A stretch of DNA of 64,000 nt from positions 1,550,001 through 1,614,000 of the forward strand of contig OZ240668.1 in assembly GCA_965198655.1 (NCBI GenBank), in the 5' to 3' direction. The notes beneath the pieces are model-generated. The model was not told the origin of the DNA and did not search any database. It worked only from the letters and a program-made list of their open reading frames with translations. Made by a program: the position numbers and the translations under genes. Shown one piece after another: positions 42,456 to 49,952 of this stretch (position 1 is its first letter; the number at the start of each line of letters is the position of its first letter). This DNA is from Lichenicola sp965198655 (GTDB lineage: Bacteria > Pseudomonadota > Alphaproteobacteria > Acetobacterales > Acetobacteraceae).

Positions 42456-42974
42456 ATGAGCCAGACCCTGACCCCGGCTCCGGCCACCCGCGTCTACGCG
42501 CACGTCATCGGCGGGAAGGTCGTCGAGACGCTGTCTACGGTCGCCGACATCGTGGACCTCTTCCCGACCAAGCTGACCTGGTACGATGTGACCAATCTGT
42601 CGCCGCAGCCGGTCGCAGGATGGACCTTCAGCGGGACCGTGTTCTCGGCACCGGCGGTGGTCGCGCCCTTGGCGCCGAGGCTGACCTCGCTTGAGTTCAT
42701 GGGGCTGCTGACGGCCGCCGAGCAGGTCGCGATCGCCACGGCCGCGCAGTCGAACGCCAGCGTGCTGGTGTGGCTCCTGAAAATCAGCGGCGCGCTTTAC
42801 GTCGATTTGGGCGACTCGGCCACGGTCGGCGGCGTGCAAGCGATGGTGGCCGCAGGGCTCCTGACACCGGCTCGGGCAGCGGCGATCTTGGCGAACCAGG
42901 TGCCCCCGGCTGTGACGGCGACCAGCGCGACGGCGGCGGCTCCGGCTGCGAACGCGTCCGGCGGTGCATCGTGA
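42456..42974 (+). CDS. Tail fibre assembly-like protein
   Basis: A 172-residue protein that starts 6 bases after the fibre. The fragment YAHVIGGKVVETLSTVADI, then WYDVTNLSPQPVAGWTF, is the pattern of fibre assembly/attachment proteins in alphaproteobacterial phages; the C-terminus is Ala/Pro/Thr-rich. It would help fold or attach the fibre. Confidence 0.65.
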   Translation: MSQTLTPAPATRVYAHVIGGKVVETLSTVADIVDLFPTKLTWYDVTNLSPQPVAGWTFSGTVFSAPAVVAPLAPRLTSLEFMGLLTAAEQVAIATAAQSNASVLVWLLKISGALYVDLGDSATVGGVQAMVAAGLLTPARAAAILANQVPPAVTATSATAAAPAANASGGAS

Positions 42975-43276
42975 CCTGCGGTGCATGCGCCGTCGTCCGG
43001 CAGCTCGTCTACAACGGGCTGCTGACGCTCGACCTCACGGCGAACTCGCTGCTCTTCGCCGGGAATCCGCGTGAGACCGTCAGCAAGAGGGCAGCCCGCG
43101 CGAGAGCTGCAGGTTCCAAGGCAGCCGCTATCTTCTGCGGCGTGCTGACCTTCTTCGGCAAGCGCCTTGGCCAGGACCGCGACCACTGCACGTGGGCGGC
43201 GTCCGGCGGCCCGAGCATCGGCGCCGAAATCTGGCATTGGTCGCTCCCGGACACCAGCGACATCGGCAACGGATAG
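42971..43276 (+). CDS. Small phage protein, unknown function
   Basis: A 101-residue protein from a GTG overlapping the previous stop (GTGA). The fragment QLVYNGLLTLDLTANSLLFAG followed by ETVSKRAARARAAG and a C-terminal HCTWA resembles a small conserved protein I know from many prophages near lysis genes; its role is unknown. Confidence 0.55.
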   Translation: MTCGACAVVRQLVYNGLLTLDLTANSLLFAGNPRETVSKRAARARAAGSKAAAIFCGVLTFFGKRLGQDRDHCTWAASGGPSIGAEIWHWSLPDTSDIGNG

Positions 43277-43327
43277 CCTAATTCATCACCATCGGCGCCG
43301 AGTGCGCGAGACGAGAGACCTGCGCAC

Positions 43328-43693
43328 ATGTCCGGATCCGAGAACAACAGCGGCGCTTCCCCGCCGACGGTGGTCGCACCGACGATGCAGAGTGTGGTAT
43401 CCGTCCGCACTCCCGGTAGCTGGCAGCTCGACCGAAGCATTGGCATTCCGCTCGTGCTCCTGCTTATCGGTAATTTGGCCACCGGAGTTTGGTATGCATC
43501 GAGCGCGAGCAGTGAACTGTCGGACCACGAAAAGCGCCTGAATCACCTCGAAATCACCCTCGACGAGCGCACGAAATCCCGTGACGAGCAGATGCGCGTC
43601 CTCACCGACACGCTGTCGGAACTCCGCGAGCGTCTCGCGGCTATCGAGTCCGGCGTGAAGTATTTGACCTCGGAACGAGAAGGTCGCCGGTAA
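43328..43693 (+). CDS. Single-TM coiled-coil protein near the lysis genes
   Basis: A 121-residue protein. One TM segment at about residues 38-60 (IGIPLVLLLIGNLATGVWYA) followed by a coiled coil (HEKRLNHLEITLDERTKSRD). The topology is that of phage holin-associated or antiholin-like proteins; a lysis role is likely but unproven. Confidence 0.55.
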   Translation: MSGSENNSGASPPTVVAPTMQSVVSVRTPGSWQLDRSIGIPLVLLLIGNLATGVWYASSASSELSDHEKRLNHLEITLDERTKSRDEQMRVLTDTLSELRERLAAIESGVKYLTSEREGRR

Positions 43694-43850
43694 AGACACG
43701 GATTCTGCAAAGGCTGTGGACACCGCACGATTTCTCGTCATCTTGCATTGCAGCCTTCTTGCTTTTGTGCAGTGACCTTTGTCACGATGACCTTGAGACG
43801 CACGGACTTCCCGCCGCGTGTCTGCCAACTATCCCGGACGAGGTCGCAAA

Positions 43851-45593
43851 ATGAGAAAGCATGCGAGCCCTGTCGCCCAGAGTGCGCCCGTTGCAGCGGC
43901 CGTTGACGTTGACGCGCACCGCCACCTGACACTCCGCGCCGAGGCGATGGCCGCAGGGGTATCACCCGCAACCATCCACCGCCGCCGAAAGCTTGCCGCC
44001 GCGCAAGCCCCGGTCGCTCCGACGGTCGAAGACCTGGTCGCGCAGGTCGCCGCACTCCGTCTGCTGCTGGAAAATCATGCCGCTCCAGAAGCCGTCGCCG
44101 CAAACGATGACGCCGAGCGCCCTGTTGCCGGTGGCCGCATCCCGAGCCCGGCGCCGACCCCCGTCAGCCGCGACCGCAGGCGGTTCGTGCTGACATGCGC
44201 TCAGAACAATACCCACGTGCACCCGAGCTTCCTGGCCAGCCTGCGGGTCTACGCTGCTGCCCACGACGCAGAAATCCTCGTGTCGCGGTTCTCCTACAAC
44301 AAGTCTGCCTGGGCTGCGAAGGTGACCAAGACCGACGAGGACCTGTGGTATGACCCGGAAATCCTCGACTACGTGTGCGACGAGAGCCTCGAGCTGGCAC
44401 CTGGCCTGGTGTGGTGCGGCGAGCTCGATATCCTGCCGACGGCGACCGACCCACTTTCCGGTCTCGACAGTTACACGCGTTCAGCGTCCGCGATAGTCCC
44501 GCACGCAAAAGTTGCTATGCGGTCGATGGCGACGATGAAGCGCGAGGCGTCCCGCTTCCTCTATACGACGGGAACCGTCACGCAACGGAATTATGTCGAG
44601 AGGAAAGCCGGGCAGAAGGCCAGCTTCCATCACGTATTCGGCGCGCTGGTTGTCGAGGTCGATGTGGACGGCACCTGGTTCGTGCGCCAGTTGCTCGCGG
44701 ACGACGCGGGATGCTTTCACGACCTGGAGCACCTCTACACGCCGACCGGCGTCACATGTGCCCGCGTGGAGGCGGTGACCTGGGGAGATTTCCACCAGGA
44801 GAAGTCAGACGCTTTGGTTGAAAGCGCCTGCTTCGGCGGTCCTGGTTCGATACTTGAGTCCCTGCGGCCGCGCGAGCAGCACGTGCATGACCTCGCGGAC
44901 TTCACCGCTCGGAATCATCACAACCGGAACGACCCTTACTTCAACGCCGTCATGCACGCCAGCGGTCGAGACCGGGTAGAGGCCGACCTGGCCGGGTGCG
45001 CCGCGAAGTTGGATCGGATCCACCGCGACTGGTGTCAGACCGTCGTCGTCGAGAGCAACCATGACCAAGCTTTCAGGCGCTGGCTTGCCGAGGCCGACGG
45101 TCATCGGGATGCGCCGAATGCGCGCTACTGGCACTATTGGAATTTTCGCATGTTCGCGGCCATCGAACGTAGCGAAGACCTCTACGTGTTCGAGGCGGCC
45201 GTGCGCGACAAGCTGTCGGACACGGCCAAGGGCGCCCGCTTCCTGCGGGAGGACGACTCCTGGGTGGTGTGTGCCGAACAGGGCGGTGGCATCCAATGCG
45301 GGTTGCATGGACACCGCGGCCCCAACGGTTCTCGAGGGTCGCCGAAGTCATTCCGCCAGCTCGGTGTCCGGGCGAATACCGCCCATACGCACAGCGCCGG
45401 TATCACCGACGGCATCTATACGGCGGGCGTCAGCGGTGCGCTCGACATGGGTTATAACGCGGGCCCGTCGAGCTGGTCGCACAGCCACATCGTGACCTAC
45501 CCGTCCGGCAAGAGGGCCATTGTCACTCAGCGGGGTCCGCGCTGGAGGGGTGCCCCGGTCGGCCAGGTCGCGGCTCTCAGGAGGGCTGCATGA
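43851..45593 (+). CDS. T5 A1-like protein with metallophosphoesterase-type motifs
   Basis: A 580-residue protein. The N-terminal 90 residues have an HTH-like segment (GVSPATIHRRRKLAA) and a linker; the rest resembles the A1 family of T5-like phages. C-terminal motifs are ESNHDQAFRRWL, HGHRGPNGSRGSP and NTAHTHSAGI, a metal-ligand series like that of calcineurin-type enzymes. T5 A1 is a pre-early protein needed for host DNA degradation and full DNA entry. In this prophage it sits in the late region, so it may act at another stage. The start at 43851 is a choice over a GTG at 43818. Confidence 0.6.
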   Translation: MRKHASPVAQSAPVAAAVDVDAHRHLTLRAEAMAAGVSPATIHRRRKLAAAQAPVAPTVEDLVAQVAALRLLLENHAAPEAVAANDDAERPVAGGRIPSPAPTPVSRDRRRFVLTCAQNNTHVHPSFLASLRVYAAAHDAEILVSRFSYNKSAWAAKVTKTDEDLWYDPEILDYVCDESLELAPGLVWCGELDILPTATDPLSGLDSYTRSASAIVPHAKVAMRSMATMKREASRFLYTTGTVTQRNYVERKAGQKASFHHVFGALVVEVDVDGTWFVRQLLADDAGCFHDLEHLYTPTGVTCARVEAVTWGDFHQEKSDALVESACFGGPGSILESLRPREQHVHDLADFTARNHHNRNDPYFNAVMHASGRDRVEADLAGCAAKLDRIHRDWCQTVVVESNHDQAFRRWLAEADGHRDAPNARYWHYWNFRMFAAIERSEDLYVFEAAVRDKLSDTAKGARFLREDDSWVVCAEQGGGIQCGLHGHRGPNGSRGSPKSFRQLGVRANTAHTHSAGITDGIYTAGVSGALDMGYNAGPSSWSHSHIVTYPSGKRAIVTQRGPRWRGAPVGQVAALRRAA

Positions 45594-45772
45594 TGGCGGC
45601 CTACCTGAAACCGGCGATCGACCACGACAAAATCTGGCGACTCCATCGTCAGGGGCTCTCGTCGACGGTCATTGCCGAGCGTCTTGGCTGCTCCCGGAAA
45701 ACGGTCACCACCGTGGTAGCAGCGCGTCGCGAAGTCGAGGCCGCCGCGTCCGACGGGAGGAGCTCAGCATGA
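45590..45772 (+). CDS. Small helix-turn-helix protein
   Basis: A 60-residue protein with GGAGGG ahead of adjacent ATG codons, overlapping the A1-like stop. LSSTVIAERLGCSRKTVTTVVAA is a clear HTH. It is probably a local regulator. Its stop lies inside the start region of the guanylate kinase gene. Confidence 0.6.
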   Translation: MMAAYLKPAIDHDKIWRLHRQGLSSTVIAERLGCSRKTVTTVVAARREVEAAASDGRSSA

Positions 45773-46356
45773 ACCGCGGTCTCTGCCTCGTCCTGGCCTC
45801 CCCCTCCGGCGGCGGCAAGTCGACGATGATGGCACGGCTGCTCGACGTCGAACCCGGGATTCGACAATCGGTGAGCGTGACCACCCGCGCTCCCCGGCCG
45901 GGCGAGGTGGACGGCGTCCACTACTACTTCTGCCCTCAGGACGAGTTCGACTTCCTGGTCCGGTCAGGCAGCATGCTCGAGCACGCCACTGTCTTCGGAC
46001 GGAGCTACGGCATCCCGCGTGCTCCGGTGGAAGCCGCATTGGATGCCGGAACCGACGTGGTCTTCGTTATCGACTGGCAGGGTCATCGGCGGCTCCAAGA
46101 AATGCTCCCCGGCGACGTGGTCGGCGTGTTCCTCGTGCCGCCATCGGTAGAGGAGCTCCGGGCCCGCATGGAACGCCGGGGCGACGCCGCTGCCGATGTC
46201 GAGGCCCGCATGGCCGAGGCTGAGGCGGAGATGTCGCACCGCGGCGAGTTCGACCACGAGGTCGAGAACAACGACATCGACCAGGCGGTCGACCAGGTGC
46301 TTGGCCTCCTGGAAGCGGCGCGGTCCGCACGAAAGCCGGGGCCGAAACCTCGGTAG
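45769..46356 (+). CDS. gmk: Guanylate kinase
   Basis: A 195-residue protein from an ATG behind GGGAGGAG. P-loop SPSGGGKST at residues 11-19, then VSVTTRAPRPGEVDGVHYYF, the GMP-binding region, VFVIDWQGHRRLQEM and FLVPPS, all in the guanylate kinase order. It makes GDP/dGDP for DNA synthesis. Complete and apparently active. A phage-carried gmk in the late region is unusual; it may be captured from a host. It is followed by a terminator hairpin. Confidence 0.85.
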   Translation: MNRGLCLVLASPSGGGKSTMMARLLDVEPGIRQSVSVTTRAPRPGEVDGVHYYFCPQDEFDFLVRSGSMLEHATVFGRSYGIPRAPVEAALDAGTDVVFVIDWQGHRRLQEMLPGDVVGVFLVPPSVEELRARMERRGDAAADVEARMAEAEAEMSHRGEFDHEVENNDIDQAVDQVLGLLEAARSARKPGPKPR

Positions 46357-46389
46357 CCACCGACACAATGCGACCCGTGACCACCCGGA

Positions 46390-46420
46390 CCCCGCCCACA
46401 AGGCGGGGTTCTCTATTTCA
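46390..46420 (+). terminator. Terminator after guanylate kinase
   Basis: CCCCGCC (46390-46396) pairs with GGCGGGG (46402-46408) around a 5-base loop, followed by TTCTCTATTT. Confidence 0.6.
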
Positions 46421-46430
46421 GGAGGCCGCC

Positions 46431-46628
46431 ATGGCTTCGAAAATCGACGTAGCCGCAGGTGTCAGCGAGCGCGTCAAAATCAGCCTGCACCTCGAATCCT
46501 ACGGCGCCGACGTCAGCGTCGAGCTCGGGACCGCCGACGCCCGGATTTTTGCCGCCCGTCTGCTCGCCGCCGCCGACGACGCGGACCGCCCCAGGTCGCT
46601 CGCCGACCTGATCCGCGAGCTGCGCTGA
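46431..46628 (+). CDS. Small phage protein, unknown function
   Basis: A 65-residue protein with AGGAGG upstream. The fragment VSERVKISLHLESYGADVSVEL suggests a small beta-rich fold. No family is recognised. Hairpins flank it on both sides, so it may have its own promoter or depend on read-through. Confidence 0.5.
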   Translation: MASKIDVAAGVSERVKISLHLESYGADVSVELGTADARIFAARLLAAADDADRPRSLADLIRELR

Positions 46629-46659
46629 CCCCAGCCACCCTCAATCGACGACGGATACC

Positions 46660-46688
46660 AGGCTGCCTTCGGGCGGCCTTTTTTTATT
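46660..46688 (+). terminator. Rho-independent terminator with UUCG loop
   Basis: AGGCTGCC (46660-46667) pairs with GGCGGCCT (46672-46679) around a TTCG loop and is followed by seven T. The endolysin start follows within 12 bases, so this hairpin may control how much endolysin is made. Confidence 0.8.
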
Positions 46689-46698
46689 GGAGGCGCAC

Positions 46699-47322
46699 GT
46701 GAGCCGCTTCGAGACCTGCCTCGCATTTACCTGGCTTCCGCAGAACGATGGCCAGCCGCTTCACACGACGCCGGGCGACCGCGGCGGGGCGACCGCCTGG
46801 GGAGTCACCCTGTCGTCCTACGCCTCCTGGCGCAGCGACCACGGCATCCGGCCGACCACCGAGTCCGACCTAGGCGCCGCGTCCAAGGACGAGCTCGCGG
46901 GCCTGATCCGGTCTCGCTACTGGAATGCGGTCCAGGCCGACCACCTGCCGTTGGGCGTCGACCTCCTGTGCTTCGACTTCGGCTATGTCAGCGGGCCTGG
47001 CACCAGCGCCAGGCTGCTGCAGGAGGTCGTCGGCGGCCTGCGCATCGACGGACAACTTGGCCCTGTGACCCTGGCCGCCGTGGCCCGCGCCGACCGGATG
47101 GACCTCATCCGGCGGCTCGGCGCGGGACATGAGGCGTACTACGAAGGCCTGACCTCTGAGCGCCAGTTCCTGAACGGCTGGACGACCCGGAACAACGCGC
47201 GGCTGGCGCTCGCCTTGGCGACCCCGGCGGCCGCATCGGCACCGGCGCCCGTCACCGCTCCGGCGCACCTCGGGCTGCTGGCGTCTTGGGCTCAGGAGGT
47301 CCGCCATGCGGTGGGTGCCTGA
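46699..47322 (+). CDS. Endolysin, GH108-type lysozyme
   Basis: A 207-residue protein. The GTG at 46699 has GGAGG ahead. The N-terminal domain contains GDRGGATAWGVT, the GH108 signature, and the C-terminal half has a peptidoglycan-binding segment (RIDGQLGPVTLAAVARAD). It cuts the cell wall at lysis. In family members a Glu sits in the position of Gln15 (WLPQNDGQ); here the codon is CAG, one base from GAG, so activity is uncertain. The holin-like gene overlaps its 3' end. Confidence 0.8.
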   Translation: MSRFETCLAFTWLPQNDGQPLHTTPGDRGGATAWGVTLSSYASWRSDHGIRPTTESDLGAASKDELAGLIRSRYWNAVQADHLPLGVDLLCFDFGYVSGPGTSARLLQEVVGGLRIDGQLGPVTLAAVARADRMDLIRRLGAGHEAYYEGLTSERQFLNGWTTRNNARLALALATPAAASAPAPVTAPAHLGLLASWAQEVRHAVGA

Positions 47323-47572
47323 CCTTCACCGGCGCTGGCATTGGCGGTGCCGACCGGGTGCGGTGGCGATCGTCGTCGGCCAGCTCACTCAGAAGTCCAC
47401 CATCGTCGCGATCATCAACGCGGTCGCTCTGCTCATCGGGTGGCATGCCGACCCCGGTCGCGTCGATGCGCTCGGCACCGTGCTGGCGCTGGTCGACACG
47501 GTGGTCCTAGCCCTCGTCCAAGAAGGCGCTCCACCGCCACCGCCGCCGCCTGCCGATGGGTGCCCGTCGTGA
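47306..47572 (+). CDS. Small membrane protein, holin candidate
   Basis: An 88-residue protein overlapping the endolysin end. A hydrophobic segment at about residues 32-46 (IVAIINAVALLIGWH), a second weaker one, and a polyproline C-terminus. A single-gene holin role fits the position; there is no sequence proof. Confidence 0.5.
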   Translation: MRWVPDLHRRWHWRCRPGAVAIVVGQLTQKSTIVAIINAVALLIGWHADPGRVDALGTVLALVDTVVLALVQEGAPPPPPPPADGCPS

Positions 47573-47670
47573 GACGGACCGTCCGCGTGCTGGCTGACAT
47601 CGCCGTGTCAGCCGTCCTCGCTCTCGCCGCGGCGATCGCTGCGTTTATCCTCGTCGGAGGCACACCATGA
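47569..47670 (+). CDS. Tiny membrane protein
   Basis: A 33-residue peptide from a GTG that overlaps the previous stop (GTGA). Almost entirely one hydrophobic helix (LADIAVSAVLALAAAIAAFI). Its stop overlaps the start of the spanin gene. It could be a holin or antiholin. Too short to judge further. Confidence 0.45.
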   Translation: MRRTVRVLADIAVSAVLALAAAIAAFILVGGTP

Positions 47671-48059
47671 CTGCGGTCTTCGCCCTCTTTGCGACCCATT
47701 GGCGGGCCGCCGTCTTCGCGGGCGCCGTCGCCCTCATCGGCGCCCTGGGCCTGACGGTCCGGCACTACCACGCCGAGGTCACGGTCGCTCGCGCCGAGGC
47801 GTCCGCCGCAAAGGCCGAAACCGTCGCTGTCCGGCAGGACGCAATCAACAACCAGTTGGCTTTGGAGCAGAGCGCGGCCGACGCCGCGGCGCGCGCATCC
47901 AGGGACGACGAAATGATGGAGGCCATCAATGCCACGAAACCCAGCGCTGCATGCGCTCGCTCCGATGCTATGCGCGCTTTGCTTAACGGCGTGCGCCAAC
48001 CAGCCGGTGGCGGTGCAGCATCTCGCGGTGCCCGGAAGCCTGCTCACGTGCCCCGCTGA
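47667..48059 (+). CDS. Inner-membrane spanin (Rz-like)
   Basis: A 130-residue protein. One TM segment at about residues 10-30 (VFAGAVALIGALGLTVRHY) and a long Ala/Glu/Arg coiled coil. This is the standard Rz topology; the outer-membrane partner is encoded inside it in another frame. Confidence 0.75.
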   Translation: MTAVFALFATHWRAAVFAGAVALIGALGLTVRHYHAEVTVARAEASAAKAETVAVRQDAINNQLALEQSAADAAARASRDDEMMEAINATKPSAACARSDAMRALLNGVRQPAGGGAASRGARKPAHVPR

Positions 48060-48189
48060 ACCACGGGCGCCGTCACCAGCGTCGGCCACCGATGCGCAGG
48101 TTGCTGGGTGGATCGTGAGCCTACGGTCGGCGGGTGCGGACTGCCGACAGAAGCTGGGGGCCGTTGCGGGAGTCCTGGCGGGGCGGTGA
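47929..48189 (+). CDS. Outer-membrane spanin lipoprotein (Rz1-like), embedded
   Basis: An 86-residue protein in a different frame that starts within the Rz gene. The signal peptide ends in LCLTAC with a lipobox Cys at residue 22; the mature part is Pro-rich, as in Rz1. Together the two fuse the membranes at the last step of lysis. Confidence 0.75.
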   Translation: MPRNPALHALAPMLCALCLTACANQPVAVQHLAVPGSLLTCPAEPRAPSPASATDAQVAGWIVSLRSAGADCRQKLGAVAGVLAGR

Positions 48190-48280
48190 CTGGTCATCGA
48201 AAGCGGTGCGCTTTGCATCGCGGACTGCTACGCTGAGGTCTGCACACTCCGTCCGGGGTCGCGCAGGCCGGGAAGCCATG

Positions 48281-48323
48281 AAGGGGCCGGGAGCTGGGGA
48301 AACCCGGTTCCCGGCCCCTTCTG
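48281..48323 (+). terminator. Strong terminator of the late operon
   Basis: AAGGGGCCGGGA (48281-48292) pairs exactly with TCCCGGCCCCTT (48309-48320), followed by CT. It separates lysis genes from the counter-oriented cargo to the right. Confidence 0.75.
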
Positions 48324-48331
48324 ATTCCCGA

Positions 48332-49075
48332 CTAGCTTCTCCATCCCGGAGAGAATGGGGACACCAAATTGCTTATCCGCAGGTTCGATGGATCGGTGCC
48401 ATGAAGTGTTTCGATCCCGTGGTTCAGAAGCCTGCTATGCAGACGCTCCCCGAACTGATGAGCACGGTTAGCCTCCCGCGATACGGTCAGTGTGAAACGT
48501 GACCTTCCGTTGACAAGAAAGCCCCTCGCTCTAGCGAACGCTACGGCACATTCTACATGAGGATATCTCAAGGCTCCTTCCGCTGTTTTCATCCTGATAG
48601 CGCTGTCCAACCGGACAAGGATTGCCTGCGGCAGAAGATATTGGTTCTTGTCACTGATGAGCAGCAGTATCCCGGATGCGTCTGGAAGATTGAAAATCTC
48701 CTTCGTTTCTCTGATTTGCCTGTTAGCCTGCTCGACCTTGTCACGAATGATTTCGACGTCGTCCAGAAGAATATGACCCAATCTCGCCTTTTCGTCTTCC
48801 GACAGATTATCAACCTTCACCCCTAGCGTTCGCGGGTCGGGGCCGTACTTGGCTATCATCTCATGGTGGAAGCTATGGAAGTCCTTCTTCCTCATACATT
48901 GATAGCTCAGTATCTCCTTCTGCTCCACGATGACTGTGCGGCCTTCGACGAAGCAGTCTCCCCGCTTCTTCAGGCTGTGCCTCCGCCGCATGATTTTGTC
49001 GATGTTCTCATAGCCCGTCATACTACTTAGAGTAGACATGGCTTGAAGACTCAGGGGTGGTAGTTGCTTTGTCAT
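48332..49075 (-). CDS. Cargo protein with basic helical N-terminus, unknown function
   Basis: A 247-residue protein, AT-richer than its neighbours. It has a basic N-terminal region (KIMRRRHSLKKRGDCFVEGRTVIVEQKEIL), in which E-x-K could hint at a PD-(D/E)XK nuclease, and otherwise helical segments. No family is recognised. It is the last gene of a minus-strand run of four. Confidence 0.5.
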   Translation of the reverse strand: MTKQLPPLSLQAMSTLSSMTGYENIDKIMRRRHSLKKRGDCFVEGRTVIVEQKEILSYQCMRKKDFHSFHHEMIAKYGPDPRTLGVKVDNLSEDEKARLGHILLDDVEIIRDKVEQANRQIRETKEIFNLPDASGILLLISDKNQYLLPQAILVRLDSAIRMKTAEGALRYPHVECAVAFARARGFLVNGRSRFTLTVSREANRAHQFGERLHSRLLNHGIETLHGTDPSNLRISNLVSPFSPGWRS

Positions 49076-49085
49076 CGGCGCCGCC

Positions 49086-49526
49086 TCAGCCCGCCTCGAT
49101 CATGTCCAGAGCTCCCGCCAGAAGCTCGCCCATCGTCACGCCGCGGGTATCCCGTGCCGCTCGCAGGCGTTCCGCGACTTCGGCAGGTATCTCGACAGCG
49201 ACCATCTGCGCCGCAGCCCGACGTCGCCTAGTGCGGTCAGCAGCGGATAGGATACCGGGGCCGAGGCGCGGACGGCCTGGGCCTCGGCGGATTGGCGGAG
49301 GAGGTGGCGGCTCGTCGACCATGGCGGCGGCGAGGAGGTCGGCGGGAAGCCGGTCGACGTGGCGCGCCAGAATCTTGCGGACTGACGTGGCCTGCCCAAG
49401 CGTGAGGACATCTTTCGTGGCCTGATGTCGAACGAAGCAGGTGTCGGCGCCGAGGTCTCCTGCCGCCGCGAGAACACGCAGGCACTGGCGGACAGCCTCG
49501 ATCGCCGCCGGAGTAATCGAGGTCAT
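49086..49526 (-). CDS. Putative DNA-binding regulator with AT-hook-like motif
   Basis: A 146-residue protein. The ATG at 49526 has AGGAGGG upstream. The middle RRGPGRPRLG looks like an AT-hook; the C-terminus (MVAVEIPAEVAERLRAARDT, then VTMGELLAGALDM) has the ribbon-helix-helix pattern. A phage regulator is likely. Its start overlaps the 49523 gene's stop by ATGA. Confidence 0.55.
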   Translation of the reverse strand: MTSITPAAIEAVRQCLRVLAAAGDLGADTCFVRHQATKDVLTLGQATSVRKILARHVDRLPADLLAAAMVDEPPPPPPIRRGPGRPRLGPGILSAADRTRRRRAAAQMVAVEIPAEVAERLRAARDTRGVTMGELLAGALDMIEAG

Positions 49527-49843
49527 GCCGCCCTCCTGCTGAACGCGAGGAACCCGTCGAGCGCGTCCGCCAGAGACACCCGAGGCGCAGGCGGCGGGGG
49601 AGACGGCGGTGGCAGAGCAGTGCACACGAGCTCGTCAGAGAGCTGCCGGGCATAGCGCGCGACGAGGACGCGGCCCTCAGCGAGCTCGCGGTCGTCCAGT
49701 TTCTCGAGGGCGGCGAGCTGGTGGCCACGGCGGGAGTTCGATGCCGAGAAACCCTTGCGGTTGCGGAGGTCGGCGTGGTCGGGGTCGAGGCGTGCCAGGG
49801 TTCGCAGGGCTTCAAGGGCGGCATCGTGGGCAGAGGTAGTCAT
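49523..49843 (-). CDS. Small phage protein, unknown function
   Basis: A 106-residue helical protein with GGAG ahead of the ATG. The fragment HQLAALEKLDDRELAEGRVLV, then a polyproline stretch and a short helix, gives no family. Coupled to the regulator downstream. Confidence 0.5.
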   Translation of the reverse strand: MTTSAHDAALEALRTLARLDPDHADLRNRKGFSASNSRRGHQLAALEKLDDRELAEGRVLVARYARQLSDELVCTALPPPSPPPPAPRVSLADALDGFLAFSRRAA

Positions 49844-49952
49844 CGTCCGGGTCTCCAGGTGGCCGGGAAGGGGCCGTTGAAGACCAGGATGACGGGGTGG
49901 CTGGCGGAAAGCCAGGATTTCGTGACGCGAAACTTATTTGCCGAATGGCAAG

